Assembly (NCBI GenBank): GCA_013407085.1
Contig: JACCGJ010005485.1
Location: forward strand, 1-64,000
DNA: 64,000 nucleotides
Origin: Atriophallophorus winterbourni
Taxonomy: Eukaryota > Platyhelminthes > Trematoda > Plagiorchiida > Microphallidae
Direction: 5' to 3'
The translations under genes and the position numbers were made by a program. How positions within the stretch are numbered: position 1 is the first letter of the stretch; every line of letters starts with the position of its first letter. Shown one piece after another: positions 32,280 to 44,109 of this stretch. A model generated the notes under the pieces. It was not told the origin of the DNA. It ran no database searches and saw nothing but the letters and a program-made list of their open reading frames with translations.

Positions 32280-35200
32280 ATGGGGAATAGGAATCAACCG
32301 ACAAGCAGACTGTATTTTTCCGCACCAGCGAATCGAAATACCAAACAACAAATGTCAGTTCTGAAACTTGGAACCTGGAACGTCCGGTCCATGCTTCCAG
32401 GATTTCATGACGACGTCTCGAATATCAGAGGCGTTAGAAAGTCCGCCGTCATTAACAACGAGCTAAAGAGGCTGAATGTCGACGTGGCTGCCCTACAAGA
32501 GACGCGCTTACCAGACACTGGTAAGCTAACAGAAAGTGATTACACATTCTTTTGGAAATAAAGAGGTTCCGATGAGCCTCGACTGCATGAAGTTGGGTTT
32601 GCCGTGCGAAACGATATATTGAAAGCAACAGAAGCGAGCAGCAGCGGGAGCGAACGGATTTGGACTTCAAATCTGAGGTGCATTACTGGTACCATTACGT
32701 TGGTCAACGTTTATGCACCGACGCTCTCTGCTACGCCTGCTGAAAAAGACGCTTTTTAGCATAACCTCACAGCCGTCCTGAAAAACGTACCACAGAAAAA
32801 CTGTGTAGTGGTATTGGGTGATTTCAATGCCAGAGTTAGTGCAGATTACGAGTCTTGGCTAAACTGTCTCGGAAGGTTCGGTGTAGGTAAAACCAATGAA
32901 AATGGGCAACGCCTTTTAGAATTGTGCACACAGTTCAATCTTTGTGTCAGTAACACTTTCTTCCAAACAAAACCACAGCATAAGTTCTCTTGGAAGCATC
33001 CTCGCTCTAAGCATTGGCATCAGCTTGATCTTATTCTTGTTAAGCGTACTAATATAGGAAGAGTGCTCCTCACTAGATCATATCAAAGCGCAGACTGCGA
33101 CACTGATCATTCACTGGTCTGTGCAAAACTGAAGCTTCCCCACACGAGATTTCACCGCATCAAATTGTCTGCTAAGCCTAGGATAGACGTCACTCGCATG
33201 TGCGAACCTAATCTAACTGCGAGATTCGCAGAAGCCTTCACATACGAGTTCAACAAGACAACCCCACTTGAATCTGATTCAGAAAACTGGGAATTGATAA
33301 AAGCTGCATATGCCGAGTTGCACTTTCCACGTTCGGTCCAAAGAAAGCTCGAACGAGCGACTGGTTCGAAGCAAACACTTCTGAGATGACTGCTGTGCTG
33401 GATAAGAAACGCTCAGCATTCTTGAGGTTGAAAGGTATGCCAACAGATGAAAACTCACGTCTTCTAAGAGCAGCTAGAAATAAGGTTTAACAGATTGCGA
33501 GGCGATGTGCAAACGACTATTGGACTGAGGTTAGCCTCAATATCCAAGAAGCTGCGGATACCGGAAATTTTCACGGTAAGAATGATGGGATCAAGAGAGC
33601 CATTGGCCCAAACAAACTTAAAACGGATCCCATTAGGTCGGCATCCGGTAAGCCGATTGTCGACAAAAATCAACAGATGGAAAGATGGGAAGAGCACTTC
33701 TCCTCTCTCTACACTAAGGACAGTATTGTTCTACCGCATGCACTTAAAAATGTCGAACGGTTGCCGACCATTGCATTTCTAGATACCCCTCCTGCTCTTG
33801 ATGAGCTCAATAAGGCAATCGACCGCTTAGCGAATGGGAAGGCCCCTGGTGACGACGGAATTATACCTGAGCTCATCAAATGCGGTAAAGCAACATTATT
33901 ACAGCCTTTCCACCATTATCGTCTTCAGTGTTGGCAGGAAGGGGGTGTCCCACAAGAGATGCGAGACACAAAGATCATCACGCTATTTGAGAATAAGGGG
34001 GACAGAGGCGACTGCAACAATTACAGAGGAATCTCCCTTCGAAATGTTGTAGGCAAATTGTTTGCTAAAATCTTACAGATCCGGCTGCAAGTTTTAGCTG
34101 ATAGAATTTACTCCGAATCTCAATGTGGCTTCCGCAAGGGAAGATCAACCGTTGACATAATCTCCTAGCTGAGATAACTTCAAGAATATTGTCGGGAACA
34201 GCATATGCCATTATACACTGTTTTTATTGATTTAACTAAAGCATTCGACTACGTCAGCAGAGAGGGTCTCTTCAAAATGCTCGATCTGATAAGCTGCCCC
34301 CAAGGCTGCTGAGACTCGTTATTTCGTTCCACTCAGGCATGAAAGGCTCAGTCCATTTTAACGGTTGCAGTTCAGAAGCATTTGAAATTCGCCGAGGCGT
34401 CAAACAAGGGTGTGTTCTTGCTCCCACGCTGTTCGGCATTTTCTTTGCTCTGCTTCTGAAGCACGCTTTTAAGACGAGAACAGAAGGCATTACATACGCA
34501 CGCGAAGTGATGGCAAGCTTTTCAACCTGAACCGGTTGAGAGCACAAACCAAAGTACGGGATGTGTTAAATCCGTGACCTGTTGTTAACCGACGATGCAG
34601 CCTTTACGCTCACTCCCGAGAACCTACAGTTTCTAATGGACTGTTTTTCGTCAGCATGCAAGGACTTTGGTCTAACAATCAGCCATGAGCAAGACCAAAG
34701 TCTTGGTCGAGGACTGTATCGTCAACAAATCAGTGTTAAAAACTGTCAGCTTGAATAAGTACATCATTCACACATCTTGGTTCAGCCATTGCGGATAACC
34801 TCTCGCTGACACGGAGATTGATAAGCGGATTGGCACAGAGCAGCTGTCATTCTGTCCCGTTTGAACTCTCGTGTTTGGGGTAACCGCAAGCGGACTGTAA
34901 AGACGAAAATGATGGTGTACAGCGCGTGCGTACTGAACGCTTTACTGTACGGCAGTGAAACCTGGACCACCCACGCAAGACACGAACGGAAGCTGAATGC
35001 TTTCCATCTACGAAGCATCCGTCGTATCTTGAACATATCGTGGATGGACAGAGTGACTAATGCTGAAGTGCTTTTAAAAGCTGGTCTACAGAGCATGTTC
35101 ACTCTATTGCGACAGCGCCGCCTGCGGTGGCTTGTCATGTCTATAGAATGGAAAATGGGTCGTATCCGAAGATCTACTCACGGTGAGTTGCAATTAGGAA

Positions 35201-35520
35201 GTCGACCATTCGGCAGACCGCACTTGCGGTACAAAGATGTTTGCAAAAGAATATGAGCGCACTCGACATTGACACCCGCAAGCTGGGAAGAACTTGCTCT
35301 TGACCGCTCACTTTGGAGGCATTGTGGAAAGCGTCGTCTGCAAGCCGGGAGGAGCAAATACAGCTCTGGCTGCTGAACGCAGATCACGCCGCCGGCGTGC
35401 AACTGATGCAACACAACAGAGTTCTGACTATCGTTGCAAGCGCTGCGGCAGAGATTGTTCCTCCCGAATCGGACTGTTTACTATTCAAAAAGTTGCAAAA
35501 CATAAAATTCATACGATGTG
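32280..35520 (+). pseudogene. RTE-X ORF: APE endonuclease, reverse transcriptase, C-terminal finger (broken)
   Basis: Pieces in order: LGTWNVRSM (about 32367), ALQETRLPDTG with the catalytic E (about 32490), VVLGDFNARV (32808), HQLDLILV and DTDHSLVCAKL (about 33020-33130). Then RT: NGKAPGDDGI (33835), QCGFRKGRSTVD (34124), FIDLTKAFDYVSREGL (34227) and RGVKQGCVLAPTLFGIFF (34391). The catalytic box is altered to TDD near 34577. The C-terminal ETWTTHARHERKLNAFHLRS and RQRRLRWL regions follow, then YRCKRCGRDCSSRIGLF at about 35427, a CxxC finger whose His/Cys partners are lost. Coding shifts frame at least six times, so the copy is dead. Confidence 0.85.
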
Positions 35521-35526
35521 ATGTAC

Positions 35527-35769
35527 AATATATTCTGCATCATAAAGCTTTGAACCAATGCATCCAAGTAAACTATACATATTTACCCTATCAAACCTGT
35601 TGAAAACAATTTCTGCTCTATGTATTTTCACGTGATTCCTGAACTAATCAGTAGGAAAACAAACCCCGTTTTACTACCTATGTTATTTGTAATTCGCATA
35701 TTATTCTGTGGTTTTTGTGAAGCTATGTGCTTTTTGGACCATTAAATTGAATTGAATTGAATTGAATTA
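35527..35769 (+). repeat. CR1 3'-end fragment with (ATTGA)n tail
   Basis: It matches the 3' UTR of CR1-H (43855-44060) almost base for base, including CATCCAAGTAAACTATACAT and TACCTATGTTATTTGTAATT. It ends in about five ATTGA units. It lies in the 3' UTR of RTE-X copy A. Confidence 0.85.
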
Positions 35770-35813
35770 AATACATCCATGGTCGACATCGACCGACGGA
35801 TGCCAACAACAAC

Positions 35814-36880
35814 AAAGATTTAAAGATAATAGCATAACATCCTCGAATTTAACTGAACTTGAAGTTTCATTATGGATAGAACTACCTATGCTAAATCTTT
35901 TTATTGGTATTTTATACAATAACTCAAGCTTTCGTCGAAGCGTCTTTACATAATGCAGCTATAAACTTAACGCCGGTGACTTTAACATGCCTAATTTAAG
36001 TGGCACGAACAAAACAAAGTTAGATCTCATACAAATTTTATGACTCACTAGTCGCACCTTTTCAGTAGATATAAATGACTACCGTTCAAGAACGTTTCCG
36101 ATTCCGAGCGAAGTCATACAAGGAAGCGTTCTAGGTTCACTACACTTCTTGTTATTTATTAATGATATAATATCTGTCATAACACACTGTAATATCTTTT
36201 TGTTTGCAGATGATATAAATTGAACCAAGACCTGGATGCTCTACTTCAATGGAATATTCGAAATTATCATGAGTTCTCCAGCAATAAATCTACTTACATA
36301 AATTTCAAATGTATCATAACAAAAGATTCGATCATCTTGAATAATACACCACTACAACCAGCACAGTGTGTACAAAAAATGAATATAGGTTTACTTCATA
36401 GATTCATCTCTCTACATCAGTGCAAGCTTGAACTTTACAAGCTTCATACACTATCTTTATTAGCTTACTGCAATATTATATCTAGCAACATTACTCGGTT
36501 TGATATTTATGCTTTTGAAGGCATCCAACGTTCTTTCACACGATCCATTACCACGAGTTCAGATAAGCATTCATATAAGAAAAGATGTCAGATCATAGGA
36601 TTGGAACCATTATGGTTTCGAAGAATCAGACAAAAACGTATACTATTTTTACAGAATATTGAAAAAAGATATGATCGACATTGATTTACAATTAGATTTT
36701 AAAATCTCTGAAGTATATAATGTTGGCCATGAAAACAAAATTTGTATACAGAAAATTTACAATCAGTTACGAAAACATTTCTATATTTATAAACATTCTC
36801 ATTTATGAAATTTACTTACCACTAATATAAGAATGAGCACTTCACAAACTGTATACACAAGGCAACTCAACTCTTTTTTA
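35814..36880 (+). pseudogene. Non-LTR element E, 3' part (endonuclease end and RT)
   Basis: It continues the endonuclease (LTELEVSLWIELPMLNLFIG, then GDFNMPNLSG near 35975). Then RT: EVIQGSVLGSLHFLLFINDI (about 36110) and the catalytic FADDI (about 36205), followed by a 154-codon frame (36220-36684) covering the C-terminal half (LLAYCNIISSNITRFDIYAF). The middle of the RT is deleted. Confidence 0.7.
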
Positions 36881-37244
36881 ACACCGGTATAGTGGATACT
36901 GCAAACATATAAAGTTATAGAAAATCAGACAGAGGAACGTAATCAGGATAAATGAAAATTAAATTTCCAATGCGAATGTCCACACACAAAATTATTCCAG
37001 CGCCAAAATCCGGTGCGTTGCGTTGATCGGCAATTATAATAGGCGAAGCTGAAAAATGTGGCGACAAGTCAATTTTGCTGTTAACCGTCGAGATTCGCAA
37101 ACACGCAATAATACAGCACCACGGAAACCAAGCAGGAAAAAACGCGCGCGGAAAAAGTACATAATGGAAAATTCGTTGATTAAAACAAGCATCGATGAAA
37201 ATGAAAATACAATTGAAAAGAAATTGAAATTACAAGTTGCTACA
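36881..37244 (-). repeat. LTR-like end of a minus-strand Gypsy element
   Basis: On the minus strand TGTAGCAACTTGTAATTTCA begins at 37244, right after a purine-rich tract (AGGGGGAGTTC) that would be the polypurine tract. A related sequence starts at 40106 on the plus strand. The outer LTR end was not fixed. The overlapping ORF at 37056-37361 (plus) is within it. Confidence 0.55.
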
Positions 37245-39060
37245 GAACTCCCCCTAGAGCGTGAGTTGACGGATGAACGCTCGATACACCTTATATGGCA
37301 CGTATTCAATCAGTCTTGCGGGGAACCTCACTCAACGGCCGGTACGTGTTTGACGATATGAAGGGGTAGACAGGATGGGTGAGGGTCGATTGGATACAAC
37401 GTCATTGGTCTTCATAGGTTGTGTAGGTGGGGTCTAAGGGGTAGCTTCTTGTGATGAGTTTTTCTCGATATATGCAGGTTTTAAGCGATCTATGCTTAGG
37501 GTGCCCTTAACGTCGTTGCGTAACAAAACGAAATATTTGGCTTTGTGGTCGATTACTTTAAGCAGAGCTTGTATTGACATTCTAATAGCATTAACTCTAA
37601 AGAAGACATCGGGGTACGTTTTTAGGTCATTATGGATGAATGATGGGCGGTCTGCAATGCGTGTGGGTACACGTTTGCTAGACTGCAAGTGTTGTTTTAG
37701 TCTTCAGCAGTAAGATTCTGGGTCGGTTTCACCAGTAGTGAGGGTATTTACTATTGTTTTGCCAGGCAGGCTCAGTGTTGTGCCAAATGCCAATTCTGAG
37801 GGGCAACAATTGATGTCTTCTTCAACGGTGTTTCTGATAATGGGAAATATGATAGGAAGACGTTCAGACCCCTCTGTTCCAGAACAGACGGTAATGGCAG
37901 CTTTAAATTGACGATGAAAACGTTCGACTAGGCCATTGGCTGTAGGATGATATGCAGTAGTACGCAAATTATTACATCCTAGTAAACGGATTAGTTCACG
38001 GAACAAAGCGCTTGTTAATTTAATCCTCTGTCGGTTGTAATGGTAGCGGGTACACCAAAAATGGATATCCAAGAATTAGCGGATGTTCATGCGATGGTTT
38101 CGGTAGAAATATCTCGTCTAGGAACTGCCACGGGCCAGCGTGTATATCTGTCGACACAGCTCAGGATATAGCTATACGTTTGGGATACCAGTAATGGACC
38201 AACGATGTTTAGGTGGGCGTGCTTGAATCGACCGTCAGGTAAAGGAAATGTACTCAAGGGGCACGGGTGTGCCTGTGGATTTTGTTGATCTGGCAAGTCA
38301 CACAGTGTTATCCCATTGACGAATTTCACGTTGCATATTTTGCCAGATGAAACGATCTGTTATGAGTTTTACGGTTAAGCGAATGCTTGGATGCGACAGT
38401 CCATAAAAGTGATCGAACATTTTGAGCGATATATTTGCGGAACGAAAGGTTTCGGCTTACCGGTTGATATATTACAGCGGATCGTGACATCGCAATCAAA
38501 CAGAGGGAACAGGGCGAATTTGAGTGACTCATTTGCGACGATTGTGGAAAATTCAAAGTCGTTTTCTTGATGACTAGCCAGTTTTTTGAGTTCGAGTACT
38601 GGGTTGCTTATATGTTTGATAGTACAACGCGATAAGGCACCAGAGACTATGCTCCGGTCACCATCGATGTGTCTAATATCTGTAGTGAACTGCGCGGTGA
38701 AGTCTATTTGGCAAATTTCTCTTGGAGAGTTTCAGTCTGTCGGAGAATGGAACACATAAACGATTGGCTTTTGATCAGTAAACACAGTAAACGTGCGTCC
38801 ATTGAGTATGTGACGGAAGTGTTGAATAGCTAGGTAAACGGCGAGATGGTCGCGTCCAAAAGTGCTATACCTAGTCTGAGCTGGTTGTAATTTCCGTGAG
38901 AAAAAGGACAGTGGTTGAATTTTTCCGTTTACTCCTTGCTGCAGAACGGCTCCGACTACAACTTGTGATGCCTTGGTTTTCAGGACCAAATGCGCGACTA
39001 TTTGTTTTCAAAAACATAAACAATCGTGTTTCGTTGGAAGACCTCGTGAATAAGCACACT
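37245..39060 (-). pseudogene. Ty3/Gypsy pol remnant: RNase H, integrase and C-terminal tail
   Basis: Read 5' to 3' on the minus strand. RNase H: KASQVVVGAVLQQGV, PLSFFSRKLQPAQTRYSTF and FTVFTDQKP (38989-38732). Integrase: a decayed HHCC region (38556-38326), then HLNIVGPLLVSQTYSYILSC with VDRYTRWPVAVP (about 38230-38110), then TTAYHPTANGLVERFHRQFK (38072-37704). The integrase C-terminus is 37688-37434, ending LSIDRLKPAYIEKN. A tail (YRQTRTGR.VRFPARLIEYV, about 37340-37270) has a stop. Several frame changes. RT and gag are missing at the 5' side. Confidence 0.85.
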
Positions 39061-39359
39061 TATTCAGTGTGCTAAACCCATCGATATTTATTTCCGATTA
39101 TTATTAAATCTCGGTAAGCACGGTCAAAGACACTTTAACGCTTGCTTTAGATCCCTACGGGGTATTCACTAAAATGCATACGTGGCATGTTACCCGTTTC
39201 TGAAATTGCTGCAACTACCCGAGAAGGACATAAATGCGTTTCTTTGACGCATTCATCAAGCAACGTCCGAAGGCAGGTATAACGAACTCAGGCCTGAAAA
39301 TATCGAGTAATTAATGCAGATTCAATGATACAGCTCTGGAGCGTCCGACGATCAAAAAA
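39061..39359. other. Junction between opposing Gypsy fragments
   Basis: No clear coding. This is the break between the minus-strand and plus-strand Gypsy pieces. Confidence 0.35.
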
Positions 39360-40020
39360 GAGAAAAAATGCTCGCTGAAAAGAAGTCTGAGTTTACATGT
39401 GAAATGGATTGCACGGTCACACGAGAAAGGAAACATCTGAATCAACAATTGGGCTCGTTCGCCTCTCAATGAGGATGCACAAAATTTCACAAACTTTCTT
39501 CTCGTCTACCAGTAAAACGCAATGTTCCAACCGGAGGCTTTTGGTGCTACCGTTGCAATGGAAAACGTAAACGCGCCAAGAACTGTTTTCACCAGAAGAG
39601 AAAGTACAATAACTGCGGCAAAATTGGCCATTAAGCGCACGTCTTTCGGTCAGACCGAAATAATAGAGTCGGGATCTAATTCGAGTGAGTATAATAATGG
39701 TTTCGTCTCGCAATTGAACCGTTTGTCGACCACTTAGGAGCCAATTAATGTAGCACCATATATGATATCTTTCGAAATAATTGGTAATCCAACTTTATTG
39801 GAGGTTGATACACTGATAACTCTGAAAAAGCAAAAATCCATGGACCTTCAGTGTTCGATTTCACCACGTACAAATGTTTTCAGAACTTACATAGGAGAAA
39901 AGACGGATCTGCTGGGCAAGTGCCAGATAAACGTGGAATAAGATGGTACCACACGGAAGTTAAAAGTTTATATAGTGAAAGCCGCCCTATCCAACATACT
40001 TGGTCGTGATTAGTTACAAC
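39360..40020 (+). pseudogene. Gypsy gag zinc knuckles and protease remnant
   Basis: About 39535-39640 reads FWCYRCNGK, then NCFHQK, KYNNCGKIGH: two CCHC-type zinc knuckles with some lost residues and a stop after GH. A decayed protease follows (NPTLLEVDTLITL, about 39785) and ends in SNILGRD near 40005, the usual protease-RT linker motif. It belongs with the RT pieces at 40331-40459 and 41888-42285. Confidence 0.7.
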
Positions 40021-40105
40021 GTACAACGCACACTCTCCAGAGCGCATTCCTTAACCGATTATTCAGTATCTTATCAGCGTACAAAACGTTTAGTCAAAAT
40101 TTACT

Positions 40106-40330
40106 GTAGCAACTTGAAATTTCACTTTCCTTTTAATTGTATTTCCATTTGCTTCGATACTTGCTTTAATCAGCAAGTTGTACATACCTATCTTTTTTTT
40201 ACTATAACATCTTCCTGTTATATTTTGGCACTTATCCACTACATTACCTGCGAGGTCCCGTTATTTCTGAATGTTGCAAAACTGCTACTCTTCCGTACAC
40301 CTGCTAGTTTAAATGACAGAAGGAATTAAA
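40106..40330 (+). repeat. LTR-like fragment
   Basis: TGTAGCAACTTGAAATTTCA and the next ~75 bp match the LTR-like start at 37244 (minus) at roughly 80% by eye. The ends are not resolved. It sits where protease-RT linker would be expected. Confidence 0.4.
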
Positions 40331-40459
40331 ACGGTTAAGGGAAAACGGAACCAGTAAACCGCAATCCTATTATGCAGCTTTTATTGTACCTGGGCTTATA
40401 TCTGATTGCAAAGTACGAAAATTTGGTGACTACAAACTAACCATGTACACATTCACATT
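40331..40459 (+). pseudogene. Gypsy reverse transcriptase, N-terminal piece
   Basis: The frame gives AAFIVPGLISDCKVRKFGDY then KLT, the Gypsy AAPIVPV...GDYKLTVN box. It is cut off where CR1-G starts and resumes at 41888. Confidence 0.75.
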
Positions 40460-41887
40460 TATAAGGGTGGTAGCCGTTCAGATCCCGCGAATTGCCGTCC
40501 TGTCACCCTACTCCCCGTGATATCCAAAGTGATGGAGCGCATAGTGACTGAAAATATAGTTCATCACTTGGAATCACAAAATATACTATCTGTCGCCCAG
40601 CATGGGTTTCGTAAAGCTCGCTCATGCTTGACAAACTTGCTGACGGTATTAAACGATTGGACCCAAACGGTTGACGCAGGAGACAGTGTGCACGCGTGCT
40701 ATCTGGATATGTCGAAAGCTTTCGACAGAGTTGATTACTTCCTGTTGCTACAAAAGCTGAAACAGATTGGTATTGACGGGCAGCTACTCGTATGAATCGA
40801 AAGCTACCTCAATGGACGCAAGGCAACCGTTCGTGTTAACCGGGTACAATCACGAGCCATTAATACCTCCAGTGGTGTACCGCAAGGTTCCGTTCTCGGT
40901 CCAGTGCTTTTCTTAGTTTACATCAATGATTTACCTGAGACGCTCTCATGCAAGGTAGTTCTTTTTGCGGATGATGTTAAACTTTGGATGCGAATAAAAT
41001 CAACTGCAGACTGCGTAAAACTCCAAAGTGATTTAGATGCACTACACGAATGGTCAGTTAGAAATAAACTGCCGTTCAATTTTCAAAAATGCAAGTTACT
41101 GCAAATCGGTAAGCCCTTTCAGTACGAATATCACTTTGAGCAGACGATTTTGAGCTGGACCGAATCAGAGAAGGATCTTGGAGTCTGGATATGTGGCAGC
41201 CTAAAGAACAGCTTCTAGGTATGCTTCGACGGATCATCAGAACCTGTACGCCTGTAACTTTGCCAAGAATCATGAAGACATACTTAATTCCCACAATGGA
41301 ACACGCATCGCAAGCATGGACTCCGTGGATGAAAAAAGATATATTCTTGCTTGACAAGATATATCATCGTGCAACTAAACTCGTGCGTGGTTTTCGAGAC
41401 ATTACATACGAGGAAAGGTTGAAAAAGCTAAAGCTCCCCACTCCCATTCAACGTAGACTTCGAAGTGACGTTATCATTACTTACAAAATATTGAAAACCC
41501 CAGATCATCCACTCAAACATTTGTTCAAATACTGTGAATCAGGAATTACACATAGCAACTCAGCGGCACTACAAATTCCCTATTCCCGTACTAATTGTCG
41601 CCGATATTTCTATTCGGTACGTGTCTGTTTCCTGTGGAATGCCCTTCCCGAAGCAATTATCACGTGTCCTTGTATCCAAACATTCACTCGAACCTTGGAC
41701 ACTTATTTGTTACATAACGATTTGACGATGCCTGTGTATTTACTCAGGGTAAGCATATTACTTGACTCCAGTTACATCGTATAATTGTTTTTTTAATACC
41801 TCTTATCGAACGCATATTTACTATGATATGGTAATTGTGGAGCTATGTGTTTTTGTGATCATAAATTCTTGAATCTTGAATCTTGAA
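40460..41887 (+). pseudogene. CR1-like LINE, family G, 5'-truncated, inserted in Gypsy RT
   Basis: It begins at the RT box IYKGG. Then RPVTLLPVISKVMERIV, YLDMSKAFDRVDY (with a stop at 40793-40795), SSGVPQGSVLGPVLFLVYIN and an intact FADDVKLW (about 40970). A frame change near 41210 precedes the C-terminal WTPWMKKDIFLLDKIYHRAT and NCRRYFYSVRVCFLWNALP. The 3' end carries CTTGAAT repeats (41866-41887). The endonuclease and ORF1 are absent. Confidence 0.9.
41866..41887 (+). repeat. (CTTGAAT)n terminal repeat of CR1-G
   Basis: About three heptamer units. CR1-clade elements characteristically end in short tandem repeats rather than poly(A). Confidence 0.85.
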
Positions 41888-42285
41888 TCAATACCCGCTA
41901 CCGAGACTAGAAGACTTGTACTCAACACTGGCTAGAGGGCAACACTTTACGAACCCGGACTTCAGTCACGCCAATTCACAACTCAAACTGGGTGAATTTT
42001 TCCAACCCTTTGCCACCATTGTAACAAATATGGGTTAGCTCACGTATATATGCTTGTTGTTTGACATCAGTGCAACCCTGGAATATTTCAACGCGTTGTT
42101 GATAACTTTTTTATAGATATATAAACACTTGTGCTTACATGGACGTTCTGATCACCGGACGAACGTACAACGAACACTTGGAAACGCTTAATCACGTACT
42201 TCAGCAAATAGAAGAACAATCCATAAGTTCGAAGAAATCTAAGTACAAACGTGTGGTTGATTTTGTTGAGTAGTCGGGTTTCAAA
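41888..42285 (+). pseudogene. Gypsy reverse transcriptase, resumed after CR1-G
   Basis: QYPLPRLEDLYSTLARGQHF and TNPDFSHANSQLKLG contain the first catalytic Asp region. After decay there follow AAPGIFQRVVD-like, MDVLITGRTYNEHLETLNHV and QQIEEQ, the second catalytic box region and thumb. Then a stop, and CR1-H begins. Confidence 0.8.
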
Positions 42286-44055
42286 CTCTATTGAACCGGC
42301 TTATAGCCACTACCGTCACCTTACCTGAAAATGTTTTACAACAAGTAACTATCACCCCGGACATTGTCCTCCGCACATTGCTAAATCTCAACACAAAAAT
42401 ATCTCCCGGAGCTGACGAAATTACCCCGCTGATCCTCAAAAACTGTGCTTCTACTTTGTGTACGACCCTGACCTACTTGTTTAATCTCTCTTTAACCCAA
42501 AGTTTCGTTCCATGTGATTGGAAGAATGGCATCATTACCCCAATCTACAAAGGAGGAAACCGTTCCGAAGTATCCAACTATAGACCAGTAACACTACTAC
42601 CGGTGATATCTAAATTAATGAAGCGCCTCGTTGCAAACAGCGTCACAAAACATCTGGAAGACAATTGCTTGCTCGCAGTCGAACAACACGGCTTCAGAAA
42701 AAGACACTCTTGCCTTTCAAACATTTTGCTCTCCCTCGATGAATGGACACAAGCTGTAGACAAAGGTCTCACCATACACGCGTGTTATCTTGATATGTCC
42801 AAAGCATTCGATCGTGTCAACCACAGTCTGTTACTACAAAAAATGGACCAATGTGGCATGAAGGGTTCATTACTAGTCTGGTTTGTGGATTACATCCGCG
42901 ACCGTGTCATCCGAGTAAGGGTTGACGGTGCTTTATCACGACCCATTGCAGTAACGAGTAGGGTGCCGCAGGGATCAGTGCTTGGACCAATTCTTTCTCC
43001 TGATCTATGTAAACGACTTACCGAAACTTGTTCGCAGAAAAATCTTGTTATTTGCGGATAAAATCAAGCTGTGGACACAAGTACGCACAACTGAAGATTG
43101 CAGACGGCTTCAGCTGGACCTTGATGCCTTACAGAACTGGTCAGTTAGAAATGAACTACCTTTCAATTTCAGCAAATGCAAGGTATTGACTGTTGGAAGA
43201 CATTTTGAGTTCTCTTACACCCTTGGTTCCCATATTCTTGAAAGCACTGACAAGGAGAAGGACTTGGGTGTGTGGGTGAGCAGCACGTTGAAACCGTCGC
43301 ATAACGCCACAGCTGTCTATGAAAAGACGTCGCGAGTACTGCTCTTCTAAAACGCGTGTTCGGGAGTTTCACGAAGCAAACTGTTCATCGAATAATTAAT
43401 ACGTACTTGAGGCCAACCATGGAGTATGCGGTTCAGGCTTGGTCACCCTGGCTACAGAAGGACATCAGCCTCTTGCAGAGAATATATCATCGGACCACCA
43501 AGCTCGTACGTGGTTTAAAACATAAACAATACGAAGATCGGATTACAAGCCTCAATCTCTTCGACTCTCGCTACCGCCGTCTTAGAGGCGACTTGATTCT
43601 TATGTTCAATATACTGCATACCCACAACCATCCCCTGAATCAACTATTCACACGACTACCACCACGAACAAGCCGGAGTCATAACTATACAGTACTTATT
43701 CCCGACTCGAGGCTGAACTGTCGAAGGTATTTTTATTCTGTACGTGTATGTTTTACTTGGAACTCCCTACCCCGTAACGTTGCACATTCACCCAACTTGG
43801 ATATATTCAAATCGAACTTGGACAACTTCATGTCGACCAATCCAAATATTGAAACAATATATTCTGCATCATAAAGCTTTGAACCAATGCATCCAAGTAA
43901 ACTATACATATTTACCCTATCAAACCGGTTGAAAACAATTTCTGCTCTATGTATTTTACGTGATTCCTGAACTAATCAGTAGGCAAACAAACCCCGTTTT
44001 ACTACCTATGTTATTTGTAATTCGCATATTATTCTGTGGTTTTTGTAAAGCTATG

Positions 44056-44060
<5 letters not shown>
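42286..44060 (+). pseudogene. CR1-like LINE, family H
   Basis: It starts inside the pre-RT linker. NYRPVTLLPVISKLMKRLV, YLDMSKAFDRVNH and SRVPQGSVLGPIL (Gly of the box replaced by Arg) precede a frameshift near 42990. The catalytic box is changed from FADD to FADK (LLFADKIKLW, about 43050). The C-terminal frame (43356-43874) has AVQAWSPWLQKDISLLQRIY and LNCRRYFYSVRVCFTWNSLP. The 3' UTR matches 35527-35769. Dead by active-site loss and frameshift. Confidence 0.88.
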
Positions 44061-44106
<46 letters not shown>

Positions 44107-44109
44107 ATA
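44061..44109. repeat. (TA)n microsatellite at the CR1-H 3' end
   Basis: About 24 TA units with one interruption, replacing the ATTGA tail seen in the sister copy at 35769. Confidence 0.95.

Larger units (their letters stand above)
31767..35813 (+). mobile_element. RTE-X LINE, copy A, inserted in element E
   Basis: The insertion is bounded by AAAGATTTGAAGA (31754-31766) and AAAGATTTAAAGA (35814-35826), a 13-bp duplication with one mismatch. It starts inside the 5' leader (5'-truncated relative to copy B) and ends in CAACAACAAC. Its 3' UTR contains a CR1 tail (35527-35769). Confidence 0.8.

Noticed and set aside
37056..37361. Lysine/arginine-rich 101-codon ORF
   Set aside because: It overlaps a Gypsy LTR-like region and pol tail on the other strand; composition alone is not evidence of a gene.
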